Below are positions 1-10,300 of a stretch of 64,000 bases of DNA, piece after piece. The stretch is from Littorina saxatilis. Lineage: Eukaryota > Mollusca > Gastropoda > Littorinimorpha > Littorinidae. Positions within the stretch are counted from its first letter, which is position 1. Every line of letters begins with the position of its first letter. Below the pieces are notes generated by a model, which did not search any database, was not told the DNA's origin, and was given only the letters and a program-made list of their open reading frames with translations. The position numbers were made by a program, and so were the translations under genes. Location of the stretch: contig NC_090252.1 of assembly GCF_037325665.1 (NCBI RefSeq), positions 51,437,894-51,501,893 of the forward strand, given 5' to 3'.

Positions 1-59
1 TAGTGCAAAAGGCAGTGAAAGTGACGAGCCTGTTTGGCGCGGTTGCGATTGCGCTGTGC

Positions 60-795
60 TTTACTGTACCTCTCTTCGTTTTAACTTTCTGAGCGTGTTT
101 TTAATCCAAACATATTATATCTATATGTTTTTGGGATCAGGAACCGACAAGGAATAAGAGGAAGTAGTTTTTAAAACGATTTCGGAAATTTAATTTTGAT
201 CATAATTTTTATATTTTTAATTTTCAGAGCTTGTTTTTAATCCAAATATAACATATGTATATGTTTTTGGAATCAGAAAAAGACGAAGAATAAGACGAAA
301 TTGTTTTTGGATCGTTTAATAAAAAAATAATTTTGATTAGAAGTTTCCGATTTTTAATGACTCATTAGTTTTTAAGCCACCAAGCTGAAATGCAATACCA
401 AACCCCGGCCTTTGTCGAAGATTGTTTTGCCAAAATTTCAATCAATTTAATTGAAAAATGAGGGTGTGACAGTGCCGCCTCAACTTTTACAAAAAGCCGG
501 ATATGACGTCATCAAAGGTATTTATCGAAAAAAAGAAAAAAATGTCCGGGGATTTCATACCCAGGAACTCTCATGTCAAATTTAATAAAGATCGGCCCAG
601 TAGTTTAGTCTGAATCGCTCTACACACACACACACAGACACTCACACATAGACACACACACACTCACACACTCACACACACAGACACTCACACATAGACA
701 CACACACACAGACACACATACACCACGACCCTCGTCTCGATTCCCCCCTCTATGTTAAAACATTTAGTCAAAACTTGACTAAATGTAAAAATGTG
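60..795. repeat. Interspersed repeat with internal near-duplicate and CA-rich end
   Basis: Two related blocks (about 84-170 and 227-318) share a run of the type 'gtttttaatccaaa' followed by 'tatatgtttttgg' and 'atcag'. They are followed by a moderately conserved stretch, then (CA)n with CAGA variants (620-725), then a segment ending near 788 with a short inverted pair ('catttagtcaaa' and 'ttgactaaatg'). No coding potential is visible. This is probably an old mobile-element relic; its family was not identified. Confidence 0.5.
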
Positions 796-1282
796 ATGTT
801 CATTCTCACTATAGTTCAAACATAGAACATTGTTTTTCATTATCAGATCGCATGAACAAATTTCGTCACATTTTGTTTGTTTTTACCACAAAATGCACGC
901 TTGATTGTTTTTCTCTTTTGTATAAATCATGTTCTATCTATTCTTAGACAAATTGCTATCGTGGTACACTTGTAATCAAGGACCTTTGCGCACATTACAT
1001 CCGGTCATAGTGATCTGATGAGCAACGTTAAATGCAATACATTCTGTTTGGACACTGCCGAGTCTTTTTTTGTCTCTGTCACCAAATAAACAAGACTTTC
1101 TTGAACGAGTTACTTTTTTGTATACATTGTGGTTGTTACTTCTCAAAGACTTTGCTTTCTGGAATTGTCAATGACTGGTTTCCAAAGAAGCAACATCCAA
1201 AGCAAAGTAAACAACCTTCATTATTACTTTTCATTTGTCTTGTGTGTGTCTTTCTGTTTGCTTAACATATCATTAGATGAAA
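796..1282. other. Unassigned non-coding stretch
   Basis: AT-rich sequence. No splice-flanked exon, RNA gene or repeat could be supported here. The short open frame near 1032-1265 has no recognisable protein character. Confidence 0.4.
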
Positions 1283-1937
1283 GACCCCCCGCGGGTTAGG
1301 GGGAGTCCCATATTGGTTGGGACTAGAAAGAATTTACCCGATGCTAACCAGCATGTCGTAAGAGGCGACTAACGGTTCTGTTTCTTCTCTTCTTTTGTCT
1401 TATTTCTGCCTTACCAGTCCTTTCACCTATATTTCCTTCCAAGAAAACTCTCCCTACTATTCCCTGCAGTTTTCCAATTCTTTTCTTGTTGTCTTATTTC
1501 TACCTGACTGGATCCATCACCTTTATTTCACTTACCAAAAGTCTTCTTTTCCACATCCTTATTTCTCTGCACCCCGCATGTCGTATGAGGCGACTAACGG
1601 ATTCTGTTTCTCCTTTAAACCTTGTTAAGTGGTTCTTGTATAGAATATAGTCAATGTTTGTAAAGATTTTAGTCAAGCAGTATGTAAGAAATGTTTGGTC
1701 CTTTGTACTGGAAACTTGCATTCTCCCAGTAAGGTCATATATTGTACTACGTTGCAAGCCCCTGGAGCAATTTTTTGATTAGTGCTTTTGTGAACAAGAA
1801 ACACTTAACAAGTAACTCTATCCCATCTCCCCCCTTTCCCCTATCCCATCTCCCCCCTTTCCCTCGTCGCGATATATCCTTCGTGGTTGAAAACGACGTT
1901 AAACACCAAATAAAGAAAGAAAGAAAGAAAGAATTAG
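1283..1937 (+). repeat. SINE-like retroposon ending in (AAAG)n
   Basis: The stretch begins with a GC-rich head containing 'gcgggttaggggg' and 'cagcatgtcgtaagaggcgac'. The motif 'catgtcgtatgaggcgac' recurs near 1577. It ends with 'gttgaaaacgacgttaaac', then a run of AAAG units. A conserved tail ending in a short tandem repeat is typical of molluscan SINEs or LINE-derived retroposons. An internal duplication (catctccccccttt, twice, near 1830-1860) is also visible. Exact ends are uncertain. Confidence 0.55.
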
Positions 1938-2154
1938 ATGAAAGAGCTGTTGAATCTAACCTCATTTCCTAAAATAAAACGTCGGATAAAGTTATCGTTC
2001 TTGTTTTTTTATGTTTGTTTTTCGGACATTGACAGTCTATCATTATGTTATGGATTTGTACCGACTATATGTTACTGTTGATAAAATAATAGCTGCTCTG
2101 ATACTGGCAGTTATATCAACGTTTGTAACACACGCCTGTTAATAACCCTTGCAG

Positions 2155-4285
2155 AAAACAAAGGCTATGATCCTTCAGGATTTGTGACGGGTCTGTTTGC
2201 TGTCCCCGCTTATGCCATTGTCATTGTCATCATCGTCGTTATCAGAAGGAGACTTAACAACAGATTACACGCTGACGCCGCACGCAACAGACATGAACTT
2301 GTGAACATTGGTATGAGGATAGATTAAGATCTAAATGTTTATATCAGTCCAGGAAGAAAGTATGATTTACGTTTTAAAGTTAAAGATTTATTTATTGTCA
2401 AGATTTTATGTTGCTGATTAGACTTGGTCTGAGCCAGCATGTTTCACTTGTAAATATTTTGCTTTCATTTTGTGTCCACAGATGTATATTAAAAAGCTGT
2501 TTCTACTCAGATTGACATGAATGTATATATAAACAGACAATACATCATTAATTATTAGTAATTCGTCGATTAGTTGATTTATCAATAGAGCGAACGAGTG
2601 CATGACAATCCGTCTGTCTACATGTGCAGATGCAATGTCACTCCCTTTCCTAGAAATACCAGATGAAAAACGAAAATCATGCTATACTGTCTCTTTCAAT
2701 TGTGTCGTTTAGTTGAAGCCTCAGAGGCCAGTGAAGACAGCAACTCTAATGTGTATGTGGACGTGGACGATGATTCCACCTCTGAAGAAGACCATCAAGA
2801 CAGAGGTTCGCACCATGCCAGTGAGCAAGTAAGTCAACGAAAACAATGCAAAATATTAGCAATCACACGTTAAGTATAGCAATATTACTAAACAATATAT
2901 CTAAACAATATAGCAATTAAGTCTGATTATGATAATGGATGGGTGGCCGAGTGGTAACGCACTTGCGCTCGGAAGCGAGAGGTTGCGATTTCGACCCTGG
3001 GTCAGGGCGTTAGCAATTTTCGCCCCCCTTTCCTAACCTAGGTGGTGGGTTCAAGTGATAGTCTTTCGGATGAGACGAAAAAGCGAGGTCCCTTCGTGTA
3101 CACTACTTTGGGGTGTGCACGTTAAAGATCCCACGATTGACAAAAGGGTCTTTCCTGGCAACATTGTATAGGCATAGATAAAAAATGTCCACCAAAATAC
3201 CCGTGTGACTTGGAATAATAGGCCGTGAAAAGTAGGATATGCGCCGAAATGGCTGCGATCTGCTGGTCGATGTGAATGCGTGATGTATTGTGTAAAAAAG
3301 TCCATCTCACACGGCATAAATAGATCCCTGCGCCTTGAGTCCGAGTCTGGAGATACGCGCGCGATATAAGACTTCATAATAATAATAATAATAATGATAA
3401 TGGTTGTTTCCAACTTCAGCGACCGGTTATTTTTGTTTGACAATAACATAATCCTTATGTCTAGTAGAGCTGGTTTGAACTGTGCTGACTTTGTGTTCGG
3501 AGTGTTTTGAATGTGCCTTCATTAAATTCGTTATGACACTGATATTAAGAGCTCAGTTAAATGTACTATTTGTGGGTTTTTTAATTCACTTCCGTGTACA
3601 ATGCTCCATGGTGTCTCCCCAAAAACATTATACAGCGAGAATACTTGTTACACCTGTGTGCAGGATTCCGAGGCCAGTGGCTCAACCGAAGACACCAGCT
3701 CCGAGATATACATGGATAATAATAATAATAAAGTGTATTTATATTGCGCCTATCCCTTACAAAAAACAAAAATATTTGGCTCTAAGCGCATTACAACATG
3801 TGAAGGACTTGGTACAATCAAGTCTGACAAGTACAACAGCACAATATACAGTCGGTCTCTTAGGTAAAAGCAGCTTCGACAGTTAAACACTTCTACTAAA
3901 AGATCTACTAAAGGATGTGGACATGCCGTCTAACAGCGAGGAACAGCAACAGCCCCGCAGACCACAGTCTCAGTTGCCAGCAGCAGGAATATCATTGTCT
4001 TGCCTGCGCCAGGGGGACCATGGACTGCCTGATCCTGACCAACAAGAAGACATAGAGATGAGTGTTGCTGGTGCCATGCCTTATTCCAGAGACGATTATG
4101 CAGCGACGAGAGAAACAGGAAGTGAAGACAATTACATGTACACGCCTCTAGAGATGCCAGCACCTGCTGTGTATATAAATTGTCCTCTTGGTGATGACGT
4201 AGATTCTGACTGCCCGCAAGATGATTATTACCTGCATGCAGTGTATGGTGGTTCCTCTAACCGCCCAGTTTCTCCTGAAGATTAG
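2155..4285 (+). CDS. Gene A: 3' part of a transmembrane receptor related to genes B-D
   Basis: Three exons can be placed. The transmembrane exon 2155-2310 follows 'cccttgcag', is phase 1 at both ends, and has a long Val/Ile-rich helix followed by RRRLNNR. A tail exon 2713-2828 ends at 'gtaagt'. A last exon opens at 3664 after 'gtgtgcag' and encodes DSEASGSTEDTSSEIYMD. The tail sequence resumes in another frame at about 3911-4285 and matches the end of gene B's tail (AAGISLSCL against DAGISLTCL, then NYMYT and DDYYLH). Between the two parts lies a retroposon (about 3718-3905) that brings an in-frame stop at 3865. The present product would therefore lose most of the tail unless the retroposon is spliced out. 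Upstream Ig exons were not found in the window. Function is unknown; it is probably a surface receptor that signals through tyrosines. It may be a pseudogene. Confidence 0.6.
2939..3393 (+). repeat. tRNA-derived SINE in gene A intron, with target duplication
   Basis: The head resembles a tRNA (A-box-like 'tggccgagtggt', B-box-like 'ggttgcgatttcgaccc'). A body of about 350 bp follows, then a tail of AAT units. A 10-bp direct repeat 'atgataatgg' flanks it at 2929-2938 and 3394-3403, so the ends are well defined. It lies in the intron between the tail exons of gene A. Confidence 0.8.
3718..3905 (-). repeat. SINE-tail retroposon inserted in the last exon of gene A
   Basis: An (AAT)n run is followed by the complement of a conserved tail ('ggctctaagcgcattacaac'). 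The same sequence appears in the other orientation near 35140-35372, which shows it is an interspersed repeat. It interrupts the coding exon of gene A between IYMD and the DVDMPSN segment. Its right edge is approximate because the flanking sequence degrades. Confidence 0.7.
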
Positions 4286-4624
4286 TGCCTCAATTTTCTT
4301 TTTGAAAATGCTGAAGATTATATGTGCTGAAATCGTAGTATTCTGCTGAAGTTTGATCCTAACCATGAGATGATCGCTTTTGGTGCCATGTCTTATTCTA
4401 GAGACGACTATGAATCGACAAGAGAAACAGGCAGTGAAGACAATTATACATGTACACGCCTCTAGAGATGCCAGCACCTGCTGTGTATATAAATTGTCCT
4501 CTTGGTGATGACATATAGATTCTGATTGCCCGCAAGATGATTATTCCCTGTATACTGTGTATGGTGGTTCCTCTAACCGCCCAGTGTCTCCTGACGATTA
4601 TTGCCTCCAGTTGCTTTTTGACAA
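4071..4624 (+). repeat. Partial tandem duplication of the gene A terminal exon
   Basis: Positions 4071-4314 are repeated at 4381-4624 with high similarity ('agagatgccagcacctgctg' and 'tatggtggttcctctaaccg' occur in both). The second copy lies beyond the stop codon at 4283, and small length changes break its reading frame. It looks like a non-functional duplicate now in the 3' untranslated region. Confidence 0.8.
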
Positions 4625-5001
4625 CTCTGACGATTCAACATGTTGAAAGTCGCAGTGTTTTGTATGAATCTTATTTGAAAGAGTAGGCCGAGGAAAAACA
4701 AAGAATAGGATCGATGCTGAATCGGGTTTGAGTGACCTCTCACCTCCCTCACCCTGGGTTCTCGTGACCAGAAACAACAACACTAAAACATTGCTCTTTT
4801 TCTGTCAAGCAAAGAATTCCCTCTAAATTCGGCTTTTTTATGTCGTGAGAAACGGGTCACAGAAAACAGGCAGACTGTTGATTGTATGATAATATTGTTT
4901 ACACAGAAAGAAATTAATATCTAAGTAAAGGTTGGGGATTGTTGTGTTGTGCAATGAAGGTTACAATTCATACTGTGATTAAGAAATATCGTTATTACAT
5001 G
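4625..5001. other. Intergenic stretch left of the Polinton
   Basis: No gene or repeat is recognised. It ends in the 6-bp Polinton target duplicate TACATG at 4996-5001. Confidence 0.5.
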
Positions 5002-5236
5002 AGAGAAAGGGGGAATGTACGTTCTGGCTCACTGATTCCGACAGACCCTAAATATTAACCCAAAATAGGCTTCTGGACTAAACTTTTACTAAAATGAAAC
5101 ATGCGACAAAATCAGAAAAATACTGCATAAATCCATACAACAAAAAAATACAGTAAAGTAAGGTTGTTTTGAACCAATGCCGGGTCTGTCGGAATCAGTA
5201 ACCCAGAACGTACATTCCCCCTTTCTCTTATACAAC
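5002..5236 (+). repeat. Polinton left terminal inverted repeat
   Basis: Matches the reverse complement of 27636-27868 over its whole length with about six differences. The outer 47 bp (5002-5048) and inner 47 bp (5182-5228) are themselves inverted copies of each other (about 45 of 47 match), so each terminal repeat could fold into a hairpin with a loop of about 133 bases. Confidence 0.9.
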
Positions 5237-5341
5237 ATTCTTAAGCTCAATACGCTCTCTCATTTACAAACTTTACTTCATATGTTCTTTCACTGTTAGA
5301 ATTATATCTGATACATGCAATGTGACTGTCTAAACGAATAG

Positions 5342-5965
5342 TTAACTCTTTACAAGTGATTCTATTTTTACTTTTTCTTCCCGTCCTATTTGAATCCCCT
5401 TTTTTAAAAACTGCTTTTTCAGATCTTCTATATCGATTGGCTTGTTATATTCAGCTCGTGTTTTTGTTTGAATACTTGCTTTCTTACTTTTGTAGTCATC
5501 AAAGTCTGTTTGTATCTGTTTGAATTCTTCGTCAGAAACTTTTGAATCTTCAAGTGCTTTACTGATAGACAGTTTTAGGCTAGACAATTTTGATGATGCA
5601 AGAGTGGAAATGGATTCGTGTTTTTCAAGCTTTTTCACAATTTTTTTCATTATAGCTGATGCTATAAATGATAAACCACCAACTGCTGCTGCGACACCAC
5701 CTAGGATTAGAGAAACTGGAGTCCCTACTCCGGTAGCTAACAGAATTGTTCCCGTTACACCTGCAGCTGATGCAAGGATAGTAGAACCAGTGCTGGCATT
5801 AGAAAGGCTGTTGTAAGTTGTTGAGTACTTACGTCTAGCGCGAGAATATTTTTCTAATTCATCTTCTAGTTGTTTTTGTATATTACTAATGTGTGCCAGT
5901 CTGAATTGTTGACTTTCTGCTGCACTTTCATCAATATTAGGATAAAGCTTCACACTGCTAGTCAT
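5342..5965 (-). CDS. Polinton accessory protein, 207 aa, coiled coil with hydrophobic hairpin
   Basis: The family is not recognised. The first 60 residues and the last 90 are charged and look helical or coiled (QKQLEDELEKYSRARRKYS; later KKIVKKLEKHESIS). Between them, residues of about 60-105 form a Gly/Ala/Val-rich hydrophobic stretch with small residues (ASAAGVTGTILLATGVGTP) that could be one or two membrane segments. This layout resembles membrane-active or pore-like proteins of capsid-bearing elements, but that is an inference. The ATG at 5965 follows an AT-rich leader ending in 'attaaaag', like other genes of this element. It is the outermost gene on the left, and the nested LTR element begins 29 bp upstream of its start. 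Confidence 0.7.
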   Translation of the reverse strand: MTSSVKLYPNIDESAAESQQFRLAHISNIQKQLEDELEKYSRARRKYSTTYNSLSNASTGSTILASAAGVTGTILLATGVGTPVSLILGGVAAAVGGLSFIASAIMKKIVKKLEKHESISTLASSKLSSLKLSISKALEDSKVSDEEFKQIQTDFDDYKSKKASIQTKTRAEYNKPIDIEDLKKQFLKKGIQIGREEKVKIESLVKS

Positions 5966-5993
5966 CTTTTAATGCAAAATATAAAATATTTAT

Positions 5994-7284
5994 TATCGCG
6001 TGTCAGGGTCACATGAGATATTTACATCTCACCATGCACTCTCTTAACACATTATTTTTTTCAACAAAAAAAAATGGACACCACTTTACCTTTAATTTTA
6101 CAATAACTTTAATTACAAATAATACGAACAGACAGACATTACTCTGGACTAGATATACACACACAAAATAGTGATACTTAGCTTTAAAGTTCCGTTTGGA
6201 CAACACAGTCTATTTAAGGTTAGGATCGTTCAGCAATGTCCTGGAATCACTTCCGTCGTGTAGTCGGTCCTCAGGTTACCCAGTGATAGTTAACACGGAA
6301 CTAGGAACGTGAAATCATTCTAGGTAGAACACCGGAGAACTACAATGATGGAATGATTCAGTGTGCTGTTTACTTGCTGCAAGTCCTCGATTCACTTCGG
6401 TCGTGTAGTCGGTTTTCAGGTTACTCAGTGATAGTTTATAACACGAAACTAGGGACATGAAGTCGTTCCAGGTAGAACTAGAACACTGGAGAAATACAGG
6501 TATGGAATGATTCCATAGCAGACTCAGAGCGTGGACGATTCACAATGAAGTCCATGGCGTTACCACGAAAAACTTTTCCGTAACTTCCCTGGAACTGTTT
6601 CCGAAGCTTTCCTGAACTTTCCTGAAACTGCTACGACGCTGCTATGAAACTTCTCCGAAACTGATACGAAACTTCTCCGAAACTGCTACGAAGCTTCCTC
6701 GAAACTTCCCCGAAACGTCTGAAAAAAACCATATACAGATTTGCTAATCCTCTGTTCAACAGAGTAATTCTACGGTCAGGTTACGTATGTCCAGTGCCGT
6801 CTGTTCGTTCACAATGTTCGTCCAATATTAATCAATTAAACATTTTTAATTTATGATTTGACAAGCAGCTTATTTCCGAACATTTCTTTATGAATAATAG
6901 ACAGTCAAAATTCTTTCACGCACGTTCGCATGCATGCCAACCGTCTTCCATTCGTTCTCTCAGACCCATTAGCGTTTCCCTGTCGATCAGGCTGCGAATT
7001 ATATCTTGATACTCACACAACTACGTATGAAGGTCCGAACAAGATGGCATGTGCATACTGGTTCGTAAAAATACAGTCACGATACATAAAACACAGCAGA
7101 CAGACGACACAACCTCGCTGCTTTCCAAGGTAAAAACGATCTTGTTGTTGTGACGCAGCTTCTGTCTGCTTTACGTCAAAACAATGGCGTCGAAAGCATG
7201 TCGTCATAATAAAGACGTCACAGTAAGTTAGTCTAGGTACAGGTGCTTGCATTCGCTCTGTATCGGAATTCCTAATCTGTGACA
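5994..7284 (-). repeat. 3' LTR of the nested LTR element
   Basis: Same sequence as 12691-13981 at a constant offset of 6,697. Read on the minus strand it begins TGTCACAG. It contains two diverged sub-repeats of about 130 bp (near 6237-6360 and 6378-6510, both with 'cgtgtagtcggt') and a cluster of short 'gaaact' units near 6600-6720. The adjoining polypurine tract is at about 7285-7302 (a run of Gs on the minus strand). Confidence 0.92.
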
Positions 7285-7316
7285 TAGGCCCCCCCCTTTG
7301 AGGATGAAACTTTGTT

Positions 7317-10300
7317 TTAATCCATATTTACACAGATTGAACGACTCATGTAGTCTGCGCCTACATTGTCTACTCCTTTGATCACCTTCACTGTGAATGA
7401 ATACTGCTGTAGTTGGATCGCCCAACGCATCAATCTTCCATTTTCTGTCTTGGACTTCCGTAGGTACTGGAGAGGTTGATGGTCAGTTTCCAAAGTGAAG
7501 TGTACTGCGTACAAATACGGTTCGTACTTCTTCACTGCCCACACTGCTGCTAGGCATTCTTTTTCGATGGTAGCATAATTCCGCTCAGCTTTGTTCAGCT
7601 TCCTGCTGGCGTATGCTACAGGTTGTAGACCTTTCCCGTTGTCTTGCATCAAGACGGCACCTATGGCATAGTCTGATGCGTCTGTTCGTAATACGAACGG
7701 TTTGTCGTTGTCAGGCAACAACATCACTGGTTTGCTAGTCAGTACGTCCTTGAGTGATTGAAAAGCTGACTGCATCTCTTGTGTCCAGACGAGCTTATCT
7801 GGATGCCCTTTCTTTGTGGCATCTGTCAAAGGTGTGCCGATCCCCGCAAAATTCGGTACGAATTTGCGGTAGTAACCAGCGAGTCCCAGGAATGCACGAA
7901 GTTCCTTCTTCGTCTTGGGAGGTTCTGCGTTGGCTAACTTCGTCACCTTGTCTTCTTCTGGCTGGATTGAACCATGCCCCACTCGGTGTCCCAAGTATTC
8001 CAGTTGTTCAAACCCTAGGAAACACTTGGACGGTTTGGCTGTCAAACCAGCCTTCTCCAGTTTGGTGAAAACGGCCTCTATCGCTTGTAGGTGCTGTTCC
8101 CAATCTTCTGTGGCGATCAAAATATCGTCCATGAAGTTGTCGACGTCGTCCCGGTCAATCTCGGCGACTAACTTCCTCATCATGCGGGTAAAGGTAGCTC
8201 CCGCGTTCTTCAGCCCAAAAGGCATGGTGACCCACTGGAATGATCCGAGTGGAGTGTTGAACGTAGTCTTTGGCTTATCTTGCTCACGCATGCGCAATTG
8301 CCAATACCCTTTTGAAAGGTCGACCTTAGAAAAGTACCTTGCCTTACTCAGCTTGCTGAAAAGGTAGTCGATGTCAGGTAGCTTCTCTGAGTCGAATTCG
8401 GTCACCTGGTTTAGACGACGGAAATCGATGCAGAAACGGATCGAATCGTCCTTCTTCTTTGTCAGGACCACTGGAGCATTGTAGGGTGAAACGCTCGGTT
8501 CGATCACTCCCATCTTTAACATCTTCCGTACTTCTTCCTTCACAGTCTCCACTTGAGAGTGTGGCAAAGGATACGGTTTGACGTACACAGGTTTTTGTGT
8601 TGTGAGTTTCAACTCACATTCTTGTAATTGCGTCATCCCTGGTAAATCAGTCAGACATTTCTGATGACGCTTAGCCAGCTCAGTCAGTTGAAAGACTTTG
8701 GTAGAGTCGAGGTCGGGATTGACCTTGACATCTTTGTATGACTCTGTAGCTTGGAGAGGGAGTAGAGGTATATGGTCCGTGATGTACGGTTCCATATCTG
8801 GTCCTGTGTTCTCCATGACGACAGCAACTTCGTCTTTCACTTCTTCTCTCTCCAGGTACGCTTTGAGTAGGTTGGCGTGATATATTTTCACTTTCTTCCC
8901 AACATTTACCTTGTAATTGCAGTCACTGGTTTTCTCGTTGATGACGAACGGACCTTTCCACGTCAACTGGAGCTTGTTGTGTTTCTCTGGCAACAACAAC
9001 AATACTTTGTCTCCTTGATGGAAGGTTCTCAGGCGCGTTTTCTTGTTGTACACGCGCGCGTATCTTTTGGAAGCCTTACTGAGGTTTTCTCTGGCTATTG
9101 AGCAAGTTTGCTCGATTCTGTTGGATAGATCCACGATGTACTCAGCCGTGGATCTCACTTCCTCTTCCACGTCGTCGTCTGTCCAGATCTGTCGAAGGAT
9201 CTGCATGGGTCCTCTGACTTCTCGCCCATACAAAAGCTCGAATGGTGAGAACTGGAGACTCTCTTGCGGCACTTCTCTGTAGGCGAAAAGTAGTGCAGGA
9301 ATGAACCGATCCCAGAGCTTGGGTTGTTCCTGGCACATTCTCTTCAAAGTATTCTTCAATGTCGAATTGAATTTCTCACAGAGACCGTTGGTTTGAGGGT
9401 GATACGGACTAGTGCGCAAGCTTTTCATAGCTAACAGTCTTGTTAGCTGTTGCATGATTTCTCCCGTGAACTGTGTTCCTTGATCGGTGACGATCTCTTT
9501 CGGTACTCCGTACCGTGTGAACATCTCTACGAGAGCTTCTGCTACTGTCTCCGCTCTGATGTTTTTCAGAGCGGTTGCCTCAGCATACCTAGTGGCGTAA
9601 TCCACTAAGGTAAGAATGTACCTGTTACCCTTCTCGGATGCAGGTAAGATGGGTCCGACGATGTCTACCCCTACTTTCTCGAAAGGAGTGCTAGCGAGAG
9701 GCATCGCTTGCAACGGCACTTTCCGTGTCGCCCCTTTCGGAGTACTTCGCTGACATGCGTCGCACGACGCGCAGTAGCGGCGAACGTCGCCGCAAATTCC
9801 CGGCCAATAGAAATCTCGCCAAATCCTGTCTCGAGTTTTCTTCCCTCCTAAATGGCCGGCCATAGGACTATCATGCCCTAACTTCAGGACTTCGTTCCTG
9901 AATCGCTGAGGTACTACTACCTGTTTGAAACTCTTTTGGTCACTCTTGTATGTACGATACAAGATGCCCTTGCTCCATGTGTATAGAGTGTCCTTGTTGC
10001 CTTTCTTGTCTGCTATTTCTCTAGCTTTGGCTAACGACGGGTCAGTTTGTTGTTCGCGCTTCAATTCTTCCGGTTTGACATCGATGATCTTCACTCGAGG
10101 TTCAGGCTGCGTAGGTGCCTTATTCTCGGCGGCTTCCTGTGCTCGGGTCTGTACCGGCGCACAGGTCTCGACAACCGGAAATAGCGGTACTTTCTCTTCT
10201 TTTCCCTCACCGTTTTTCCGTGTGTTACCTATGAGTACTGAGTGTACAGGATTTACCATCGCGATCACCTCTGTGTCGCCTTGAAAGAATGGTGTCTCCA

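Noticed and set aside
5002-5230. A free-standing MITE
   Set aside because: Its partner is at 27636-27868 in inverted orientation, the inner flanks are shared beyond the hairpin, and TACATG is found only outside the pair. It is better explained as a Polinton terminal repeat.
6009-7285. Small open frames in the LTRs (also at 12706-13982, 54195-54810 and 61170-61785)
   Set aside because: They recur because the LTRs are duplicated and have no protein-family character.
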